NCBI GenBank assembly: GCA_038884455.1
Contig: JAWABU010000005.1
Location: 1-57,205 of the forward strand
DNA from: Candidatus Thermoplasmatota archaeon
GTDB lineage: Archaea; Thermoplasmatota; E2; DHVEG-1
Length of the DNA stretch: 57,205 nucleotides
Direction of reading: 5' to 3'
Shown here piece after piece: positions 50,484-57,205 of the stretch; positions within the stretch are counted from its first letter, which is position 1; the number at the start of each line of letters is the position of its first letter. The position numbers and the translations under genes are program-made. Under the pieces are notes generated by a model, which saw nothing but the letters and a program-made list of their open reading frames with translations, did not search any database and was not told the origin of the DNA.

Positions 50484-51782
50484 TTAGATGATAATCTGTT
50501 TGTATTCACCGTATGCTAAATCTAAATTCAGTAAATATCCATGAATATCTTGGTTTTCAGAGAATTCTTTTAAAGCTTTCTGCTGGTACAACACAGCTTG
50601 TTCGAAATGAAGTTTATTGTCACCGGTTAAATTCAACCCAAGATACTGCTGATATAACCGGAAAACAACACCAGTAAAAAATACGGTATACTCACTCGTA
50701 AACGTATCCGTGGATACAACACCTTCTTGAAACATCTGAGATTTACTCCCAGTTTTACAATCGACGTAATATGGTGTCACTGCCGAGGTGTTAATCCACA
50801 GCCACCGCTCTTCTCCTTTCATACGTTTGAAGATATAATCGGTTTTCGTATCCTGCTCGTCAGAAGGATAACAAATCCGGTTGATGATCTGATGTTTGGT
50901 GGCATAGGGTGTTTCACCGCGGGTTGAATCAAGCAGCACCCAACCATATCCTGGTACATAGTATTCAACCATGTAGTGCATCTGCGTCCAGAACCCTTGA
51001 TCATTATGCGCAAGAATAACTCGTGCAGGGATGTTTTGCGATCTGAACAATGCACAGGCAAGATGAGATCTGCCAACATTTTCACCACCGATAAGCAAGG
51101 TTGTCCGTGCATCCTGAGAGAAAAAAACACCGAGATTTAATTGGAGAACAAATAAACCATATCGATGATGCCGGATAAACCAAGCGACATCTTTAGCATA
51201 CGATATCATATTATTCTGAATGCCTCGGAGTTGTTGTGCTTTCCGTTGAATCAAGAAGCTGTGAACCTGAACAACCTTACTTGATGAAAGCCATACCCTG
51301 GTATCTTTTGGAAGCTGCCATCGTCGAGGAAACCGAACGTTATCTGAAAGGTCGCTAAAATCATGATTCTGAACAACGACGTAACATGAGAAATGCAGCA
51401 GCACCAATGCATGTTTATCTAAGCTATCAATATGAAATTGGATAACCTTATTTGGTTTGTTGATATCATCTTCGATTTGATACCCAAGCAGTTTTTCTGT
51501 GGTATCATTATGGATTTCCAGATAGATTGGAACTTGATATCCGTACTGTGGAGGATATGAAAAAAGAACGGTGAATGCATCGGTTGCTTCTTGAGCAGAA
51601 AGATATAGATAATGTTCACCTCGAAGCAGATACACTTCTGTATCCTGACCAGCATCGGTTATATTGTTGAGCTTAAAAGAATGATCTGCGTCTATGGTTA
51701 CAGGTTGTGAGGAGGAAACCATCGGAGCTACCGCACTGCACACCATGAAGATAACTATGAAGAACGCTACCTGTCTCTGCAT
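50484..51782 (-). CDS. Secreted transglutaminase-fold protein lacking the catalytic cysteine
   Basis: 432 residues from the ATG at 51782, chosen because the signal peptide (QRQVAFFIVIFMVCSAVAP) begins there and a minus-strand TATA (GATATAAATAC) is about 25-30 nt upstream; the frame is open upstream. The core GENVGRSHLACALFRSQNIP aligns with the GDC-x-D-x-x-x-L-x-x-x-L-x-R-x-x-GIPAR motif, but the Cys position is Asn. The His (MHYMVEYYVPGYGW) and Asp (LLDST) remain. It is probably a non-catalytic binding module on the cell surface. The C-terminal region is helical. Confidence 0.7.
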   Translation of the reverse strand: MQRQVAFFIVIFMVCSAVAPMVSSSQPVTIDADHSFKLNNITDAGQDTEVYLLRGEHYLYLSAQEATDAFTVLFSYPPQYGYQVPIYLEIHNDTTEKLLGYQIEDDINKPNKVIQFHIDSLDKHALVLLHFSCYVVVQNHDFSDLSDNVRFPRRWQLPKDTRVWLSSSKVVQVHSFLIQRKAQQLRGIQNNMISYAKDVAWFIRHHRYGLFVLQLNLGVFFSQDARTTLLIGGENVGRSHLACALFRSQNIPARVILAHNDQGFWTQMHYMVEYYVPGYGWVLLDSTRGETPYATKHQIINRICYPSDEQDTKTDYIFKRMKGEERWLWINTSAVTPYYVDCKTGSKSQMFQEGVVSTDTFTSEYTVFFTGVVFRLYQQYLGLNLTGDNKLHFEQAVLYQQKALKEFSENQDIHGYLLNLDLAYGEYKQIII

Positions 51783-51873
51783 AATGATAATACTATAGTT
51801 GGTTTCAATAGTATTTATATCTTCTGTATAAAGCATATCGTTTTTCCACTTAAAAAGTACAAAACGCTTTTTT

Positions 51874-52515
51874 TTATTTTTGAGCAAGTACCGTAAATTT
51901 CCAATCTTTTCTTGCTCCCAGGATCTGAATATTCCGAAAGGATGCCGGTTGGAGCAATTTTTTGATATCGTCCATGGTGTGCGCCTGTTTGTATGCATCA
52001 AGATGATACCTGATAACCATGCTAGATGCACCCCGGAGCATCATATGGAATCGAACAAACCAAAGGCGTACTGAAGAGAAATCCTTATTTAACACTTCGA
52101 AAACAATACTCCCTCCAGGTTTTAACACCCGATAAATCTCTCGAAAGCATTCTTGTTGATGCTCCCAATAAGGAAGACTAAAACGACTGATAACAAGATC
52201 AACTGATTGAGTTTTTAAAGGCAGATGTTCTGCTTTTCCAAGCAATGGAAAAAAAGAAGAAAACAATTTGTTTGTGTGTTGTGCAAGCACCAGCATATGC
52301 TGCAAAGGATCAACACCAACTACCTTTGCTTGTGGAATTTTTTTAAAAATTGCTGGACCAAGAAGGCCAGGGCCAGTTCCAAGATCAACTATGGTTGGAT
52401 TGCTGATTGAACACTGTTGTTTGATTATTTCTGCAAGAGCATCATATAACTCAGGGTATTTTTGCATGTATCTCATGAATTGCTCTGCGGTTTTTTGCTG
52501 AACCAAACGAATCAC
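51874..52515 (-). CDS. Class I SAM-dependent methyltransferase
   Basis: 213 residues. Motif I is TIVDLGTGPGLLGPAIF. The acidic end of strand two is VVGVDPLQHML. Motif IV-like VDLVISRFSLPYW and the RVLKPGGSIVFEVL segment are typical of the Methyltransf_11 group. The substrate cannot be told. It lies between two transglutaminase-like genes on the same strand, with separate spacers of 85-91 nt, so a shared operon is uncertain. Confidence 0.88.
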   Translation of the reverse strand: MIRLVQQKTAEQFMRYMQKYPELYDALAEIIKQQCSISNPTIVDLGTGPGLLGPAIFKKIPQAKVVGVDPLQHMLVLAQHTNKLFSSFFPLLGKAEHLPLKTQSVDLVISRFSLPYWEHQQECFREIYRVLKPGGSIVFEVLNKDFSSVRLWFVRFHMMLRGASSMVIRYHLDAYKQAHTMDDIKKLLQPASFRNIQILGARKDWKFTVLAQK

Positions 52516-52600
52516 AACATCCTATCTCAAGAACAATGCTCGTATATCTTCCATAAAGAGAACGAACAACAAGAACATAATCTTTTTGTTTTGGTTGTTT

Positions 52601-53716
52601 TCATTCAAAGGATCGTTGATTATCTTGAGTGATGACAAGTTTTTGTTTTACAAGAACCGCATAGTTCTGTATCTGTGTTATTGGTTCAATAGTCATATGT
52701 CGATTTTTGTTAAATATTTTATACGAAATGCCTTGCATGAAAACAGAGATTGATTCGTTGCTTCCATCATCAACAAATAATCGAACGTGGGATGCACTTT
52801 CACATCCGAAATTCTGATGAATATCTGCCGTTGGTGAAGAAGATGTACTTGCGCATTCCACAGGAATCCAACCCTGATGTCCAAGGTCGCCACCAACAAA
52901 AACCTCAACCCATGCGTGGGGTGTCGCCGTTACCATGCCAAAGCTATCTTCTGAGAGAAGATACCCGCGGATAAACCGTGCAGGGATTCCTACTGAACGA
53001 CAAAGTGAAACATACAGAAATGATAAGTCATCACAATCACCGGTTTTTTTTATAAGTGTTGTTGGTGCAGGTTGGATATCAGAATCGGTGCTGCTGTGAA
53101 GAGAATACGCGGTATGCTCTTTTAACCAGGCAAACAAGGCTTTTGCTACAAGTACTGCATTTGATGATGCTGTTTGTTGGTATACTTCTGAGGCGACGCG
53201 GACGATGTCTGTGTTTTTCGGTGTGATAAAAACAATGGTTTCATTTGACTGCTCATGGCAATATTGAGCAGCAAGTTCTGGATGCATTTCGTGGATCGAT
53301 TCGATGGTCTGAGCACCTTTCCCGGTTAGATCAGTTATGTAAAAGCAATGTGCAGTGATATCTGCAGTTATCCCAAGGTTGAATTTTTGATTTTCGTCAG
53401 ATGAAATGTTCCATTCAATCATACTAGTATTCAGTATCGTTGTAATCGAATAATCCGTATCATAGAGTACTTCATAGGTAACAGAACCAGCAAGAACTGA
53501 TGGCAGTTCACAGCGATACAGAATCTCATAGCTTCCTGTGCCTGTTGGGTGAACAGTATATCCATATGACAAAGTATATTGGATGTGTGTTGGTGATTCC
53601 ACATATTTTATTGAAGAGAGATCAGAGATCAATTCAGTACAACCAGATATCAGAAAGATACTTATGACAACAAAACAACTAACAGCAGAATTTTTGAATC
53701 TTATTTTTTTTGTCAT
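52601..53716 (-). CDS. Transglutaminase-like lipoprotein
   Basis: 371 residues with a lipoprotein signal (FVVISIFLISGC), so it is anchored outside the cell. The catalytic-type motif GDCDDLSFLYVSLCRSVGIP carries Cys near residue 227. His is in TPHAWVEVFVGG. The third position is Glu (VECAS) in place of the more usual Asp. This is the transglutaminase/cysteine-protease fold common in archaeal surface proteins. It follows the HerA-like ATPase gene by three bases. The next transglutaminase-like gene downstream has lost its Cys, so this one may be the active member. Confidence 0.85.
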   Translation of the reverse strand: MTKKIRFKNSAVSCFVVISIFLISGCTELISDLSSIKYVESPTHIQYTLSYGYTVHPTGTGSYEILYRCELPSVLAGSVTYEVLYDTDYSITTILNTSMIEWNISSDENQKFNLGITADITAHCFYITDLTGKGAQTIESIHEMHPELAAQYCHEQSNETIVFITPKNTDIVRVASEVYQQTASSNAVLVAKALFAWLKEHTAYSLHSSTDSDIQPAPTTLIKKTGDCDDLSFLYVSLCRSVGIPARFIRGYLLSEDSFGMVTATPHAWVEVFVGGDLGHQGWIPVECASTSSSPTADIHQNFGCESASHVRLFVDDGSNESISVFMQGISYKIFNKNRHMTIEPITQIQNYAVLVKQKLVITQDNQRSFE

Positions 53717-53719
53717 ACG

Positions 53720-55570
53720 TTATTTTCTTCTAAATAAACCAGGTTTTTTCATATGTGACAGATTATATCGGCAACCAGTATTCATAGGGCATCTGTGGCA
53801 GGCAGGTTCTTTTGGATAACAGAAGTTTTTGCCAAGTTGTGCCAATGATTCAAGATACTTGTATGGATTTTCGTTCATCTTTTCAGCTTCAGAGGAGAGA
53901 AACTGGATTGCCTCTGTCGGATCTGTGGTTTTCACCCAGCCAAGACGAATTGCAACACGAGTGACAATTACTGCTTTTTCAGTAGGACCATTATTTTCTG
54001 CTGACGCAACTTGTTCTGGAGCACGTACTGGTACTTGTCGTGGTGGTGCCTGCATCTTTGGCATTTTTGGTTTAAAGTCAGTAGGATCGACATCCTTGTA
54101 GATTGTTACTGATTTACCACCATGATTGGTTTCACGGGTGCGAATTTCAGTAAGAATTGGAATTTGGATGCTTGCACCAGATATCAAAGCAACACCGATA
54201 GGGAGACGTTGTATTTCATCAGCAGTCTGTGTTGTTAATCCTTCTACTGATTGAGTGATTGCCTTCAGATCATTTGGGTTTGTTACTTTTAAAATGATGT
54301 TCGTGTTGCACTGTGAAATAATGTTTTTATCGATTTTTGCGGGTCGTTGGCTGATGACGCAGAGCCCCATACCAAATTTCCTTCCTTCAGATGCAACAGT
54401 TCGGAGAATACTTGATGAAACCGCATTTCCAAATCCTCGCTCAGGACAATAATTATGTGCTTCTTCAACAATTAAGAGAAACGGAGGGATTTTCCCGAGT
54501 TTTCGATCTTCGAAGAGTTCTTTGGTTAATCGAGCAACAACAACATCTTGAATATCTGGGGGGACTCCCTTCATATTGATAATGGAACATTGACCTTTTT
54601 TCACAAGCTCGCTGGTTTGAGTCCCTTTTTCAGAAAAAACACCGATGGATTCAAGAGATTCAAGTGATGCTATGACATTCCATCGAGCATTGCTTTTACT
54701 TTTTTCAACTGCTTCGATAATGTCATGTAATGAATAGACTTGTTTGAATTCTTTCATTTCTTTGACTGCTTGATATAAGGTACCAACCTGAGGTCCTGAG
54801 AGTTTTGCTTGGAGTAACTCTACGATTTCTCGCCCCTCCAGATTCATACCATTTAATGTGAGATGACGCACCTCGTTGTTACCACCAAGAGGAGAATAGA
54901 GAACAATTTGATCGGCATATGAAGTTGGTTTCACATTAAATTTTTCCATGTTTTTGAGATCTTTTTTATCTTTATTTGGTTGAGTGAGTGAAATGTATTC
55001 ACCGTGAGTGTCGATGATCACCATTGAGACTTTTTTCTTCAGTAATTCTTCAACAAGTACTCCACAGGCGTAGCTTTTTCCACCACCTGTTTTTGCAAGA
55101 ACGCAGACATGTTTTTGAACGAGGGAATCAATATTGAGATACACTGGAAGATTATGGCCTTTTAACAAGCCAATATACGCTCCGGTGTCTTTGTCAGGAT
55201 GTAACCCAAGAACATGACGGATGAGATCTTCTTGAGCAACCATGATTCGAGCACCAGGTTCAAACGGTGTTCGTGGTACTTGGAGAATTCCTTCTTTATC
55301 TCGAAAACCAATCACACCAGCATATGCAGAAATATCGGTTTTAAATTGAGGCAAAGTACCATTAGTTTTCACACTGACAGCATCCTCAAATTTCAAATCA
55401 GAACGACCTTTTATATCGAGTACTTGAGCAAGGACATACCCTTCTTCATGAGGAGCGGCAACATAGTCAAATTTCCTGATATTGTGGCCATCAACTGTGA
55501 AATTGAATGCTGTCGAACCAACATCACCATAGATGATACCGACAAACTCGTCACTTTTTTGCTCTGGCAT
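53720..55570 (-). CDS. HerA-like ATPase with C-terminal endonuclease III-type FeS motif
   Basis: 616 residues. An N-terminal HAS-barrel-like domain (EFVGIIYGDVGSTAFNFTV) precedes the RecA-type motor with Walker A AKTGGGKSYACG (about 159-170) and Walker B FLLIVEEAHNYCPERGFG. RTVASEGRKFGMGLCVISQR contains the sensor/arginine region. This is the HerA/FtsK-type DNA translocase used in archaeal DNA end processing. After a Pro-rich linker the tail holds C584-x6-C591-x2-C594-x5-C600, the spacing of the endonuclease III [4Fe-4S] loop. HerA genes usually sit with nurA, mre11 or rad50, and none is here. It follows dphB by 48 nt. Confidence 0.85.
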   Translation of the reverse strand: MPEQKSDEFVGIIYGDVGSTAFNFTVDGHNIRKFDYVAAPHEEGYVLAQVLDIKGRSDLKFEDAVSVKTNGTLPQFKTDISAYAGVIGFRDKEGILQVPRTPFEPGARIMVAQEDLIRHVLGLHPDKDTGAYIGLLKGHNLPVYLNIDSLVQKHVCVLAKTGGGKSYACGVLVEELLKKKVSMVIIDTHGEYISLTQPNKDKKDLKNMEKFNVKPTSYADQIVLYSPLGGNNEVRHLTLNGMNLEGREIVELLQAKLSGPQVGTLYQAVKEMKEFKQVYSLHDIIEAVEKSKSNARWNVIASLESLESIGVFSEKGTQTSELVKKGQCSIINMKGVPPDIQDVVVARLTKELFEDRKLGKIPPFLLIVEEAHNYCPERGFGNAVSSSILRTVASEGRKFGMGLCVISQRPAKIDKNIISQCNTNIILKVTNPNDLKAITQSVEGLTTQTADEIQRLPIGVALISGASIQIPILTEIRTRETNHGGKSVTIYKDVDPTDFKPKMPKMQAPPRQVPVRAPEQVASAENNGPTEKAVIVTRVAIRLGWVKTTDPTEAIQFLSSEAEKMNENPYKYLESLAQLGKNFCYPKEPACHRCPMNTGCRYNLSHMKKPGLFRRK

Positions 55571-55618
55571 CCAAACCCCTAACTAGTTTTTTATCAAGGG
55601 AAATAGTCAACCGGTTTA

Positions 55619-56428
55619 TTATTGTTTTTGTACTTTTGTAGCTAGATGTGCAGGTAGACCTGCAAGTATCTGCAATGCTTCAAGTTCCATAAAATGAAGT
55701 ATCCCAGGGATGATTAGAGTATGGGGTGGTGGTCCAAAATCTTTGCTACGTAATGAATGGAGTGTATCAGCAGCACATAAACTATCAGGAGCGCCTGCAC
55801 GAGCAACAACACAAACCAACGTATCTTCAGAAAGAACCTGTTGCTTCATTTTGTGTTCCAGTTCTACTAATATATCTAGTCCGTCGTTTGCAGTCATATA
55901 TCGATTTTTTTCTGCTTGAATATCAAGTAAAACAAGAGTATGTAATCCTATTTTGTTGTTTTCAGCAACGATGGTATATGGACTTGTTGGAAAATAATTT
56001 TTTTCTGGAAACGCAAGTGTTGTGGTCCGCCCGAATTTATAATTTTGCAAACCAAGAAGCCCTGGTGCTGCTGAAATGATACTACTATTATGGATAATCT
56101 GTGTGGATATCTTTTTTTTCTCAGCACGTAACCGGAGTTCAATATGGGTTGTTGCTGTCATTGGGTCCCCGCCGACAAGAAGACATACTGTTCCTTGTTC
56201 AGCTGCTTGAAGGATCATGTCACCTTGTTCTATTTGTTCTCTGGGCAATATCGTGATTTTTTTTCCTATGCGTTTTTCGTAAGTATTTTTATTAAAACCA
56301 TTGAGTTTTGAAGTATAAAATTCACAGTAGATTGTATCTGCTTTTGTAAGCTCTTCATAAGCACGAAGTGATAAGTCTTTTTCATCATACAGTCCAAGAC
56401 CGATGAATACAAGTTTGTTCGCAACCAT
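55619..56428 (-). CDS. dphB: Diphthine synthase
   Basis: 269 residues from the ATG at 56428 (MVANKLVFIGLGLYDEKD). A minus-strand TATA (TTTTATATAG, about 56449-56458) is about 25 nt upstream, so the mRNA is probably leaderless; the frame is open to 56440. DphB trimethylates the 3-amino-3-carboxypropyl-His of elongation factor 2. Landmarks are CEFYTSKLNG, LLVGGDPMTATTHIELRLRA, HNSSIISAAPGLLGLQNYKFG and VVARAGAPDSLCAADTL. This is a universal archaeal gene. The preceding 238-nt spacer up to the transposase holds only this promoter. Confidence 0.93.
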   Translation of the reverse strand: MVANKLVFIGLGLYDEKDLSLRAYEELTKADTIYCEFYTSKLNGFNKNTYEKRIGKKITILPREQIEQGDMILQAAEQGTVCLLVGGDPMTATTHIELRLRAEKKKISTQIIHNSSIISAAPGLLGLQNYKFGRTTTLAFPEKNYFPTSPYTIVAENNKIGLHTLVLLDIQAEKNRYMTANDGLDILVELEHKMKQQVLSEDTLVCVVARAGAPDSLCAADTLHSLRSKDFGPPPHTLIIPGILHFMELEALQILAGLPAHLATKVQKQ

Positions 56429-56666
56429 GCAGTTCACCATACGTCAACGCTATATAAAAAATATCCTTGCATAGGCTACATCCCGAAATGAATCCATAAA
56501 TTCAGCATAACGTCTCATTTTGCTGTGAGAATCACGCACAGCAAACAGAAAAAATCATAATTCAACAAGCTTTTTTACAGATTTTTTCAACAAAACCATC
56601 GTGTTCTTTAAAAATAATCCTGGTATTCACTATCTTGTGTGGGAATGGAAAGGTCCTACTGTGGAC

Positions 56667-57205
56667 TTATACGACTGAGATCCACAATGGAACTTTCCGT
56701 TCCTTCGCATAGCGAACCATAAGAACCTGTTTTACATTGTAGGAAAAGACCTTCAGTGCTAACTCCCGTTTCTGCATCCACCTTTTCTTACTCAAAAGCA
56801 TACTACCCCAACGCTTCTTGATTGAAGAGAATACACTTTCGATAATAGACCGTAGATGGTAGACTGCAAGCCATGCATCTGGGTCCTTTTTGTGTGCTCT
56901 GAACGAGATAATCCATGCAGGTTTGCCTTTCGCTTTGCTTGTAGCATTCTTTCTGAAACAGAGATAGGGTGTGCCATTTTTATCGGCCACTATTTGGCAG
57001 TTGTTCCTGGAGGAAAATGCTTTGTCACCGAGTACATTACCAAGTTCCGGGAGGTTTTTAATTAGATGTTCAAACTCTTTGGAATCATGTCGATTCCATG
57101 GTGTGGTCGTAAACCACTGGATCACACCGGTTTCAATATCGATGCTGATATGGAGTTTGATACAGTCTTTTCGTCCGCTTTGCCGTTTGATCCGGATGTC
57201 GTACC
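56667..57205 (-). mobile_element. IS4/IS5-type DDE transposase, 5' end beyond the window
   Basis: The frame is open from the window edge to the TAA at 56667; about 178 residues are present, starting YDIRIKRQSGRKDCIKLHIS. The second catalytic Asp is in VLGDKAFSSRNN. The IS4-superfamily signature Y-x2-R-x3-E-x6-K is exact in YHLRSIIESVFSSIK. The C-terminus (VPLWISVV) looks complete. The opposite element end and the first catalytic Asp region lie outside. I could not define the terminal inverted repeat with confidence. Confidence 0.85.

Noticed and set aside
56429-56666. Possible gene or RNA in the spacer next to the transposase
   Set aside because: No protein-like frame or tRNA-like fold is visible; it holds the dphB promoter and probably the element's end.

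Overview
The window is from an AT-rich archaeal genome. Several genes are archaeal hallmarks: archaeosine synthase (ArcS), the Nep1 rRNA pseudouridine methylase, PurP, diphthine synthase, a HerA-type ATPase, and mevalonate kinase next to a UbiD-type decarboxylase. TATA boxes lie about 25 nt upstream of many starts, and several genes look leaderless. A Thermoplasmatota-like euryarchaeon is my best guess, but the lineage cannot be proven from this sequence alone. Coding density is high. I see no gene-free stretch longer than about 300 bases, no tRNA or rRNA gene and no CRISPR array.

Layout. 0-8 kb: a transposase remnant, a secreted seven-repeat propeller protein, then mevalonate kinase, a UbiD-family decarboxylase, a small LpdD-like protein, PurH and ArcS. 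8-19 kb: mostly envelope and secreted proteins (zinc-ribbon membrane protein, CARDB-repeat protein, CocE-type lipoprotein hydrolase, Kef-type antiporter, giant FN3-like repeat protein). 19-24 kb: Nep1, PurP, a winged-helix regulator, endonuclease III and a membrane DUF362 protein. 24-33.6 kb: a group 3c (Mvh-like) NiFe hydrogenase with protease and MvhD, malic enzyme, and a group 3b NiFe hydrogenase whose beta and gamma subunits are fused, also with its own protease. 33.6-34.6 kb: a broken gene containing a histidine-rich 24-bp tandem repeat. 34.7-44.5 kb: UbiA prenyltransferase, two-subunit fumarase, then an operon of aconitase, both ATP-citrate lyase subunits and monomeric isocitrate dehydrogenase. 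44.7-57.2 kb: a two-module HTH regulator divergent from that operon, a thioredoxin/CcdA-like membrane protein with a MoaD/E1-like pair, secreted thiol and transglutaminase-like proteins, a methyltransferase, HerA-like ATPase, diphthine synthase and an IS4/IS5-type transposase cut by the window end.

How the genes may work together. The 24-44.5 kb segment looks like a metabolic island for H2-powered carbon fixation by the reductive TCA cycle. The group 3b hydrogenase can make NADPH from H2. Malic enzyme and the NADP-type isocitrate dehydrogenase can carboxylate with that NADPH. Aconitase and ATP-citrate lyase then cleave citrate to acetyl-CoA and oxaloacetate, and fumarase supplies another cycle step. 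The Mvh-like hydrogenase would need a heterodisulfide-reductase partner encoded elsewhere to make reduced ferredoxin. 2-oxoglutarate:ferredoxin oxidoreductase, fumarate reductase, succinyl-CoA synthetase and malate dehydrogenase are not in this window, so the complete cycle is an inference.

Other unusual items are both PurH and PurP in one genome, an endonuclease III-like four-cysteine iron-sulfur motif on the tail of a HerA-like ATPase, and a transglutaminase-fold protein that has lost its catalytic cysteine.
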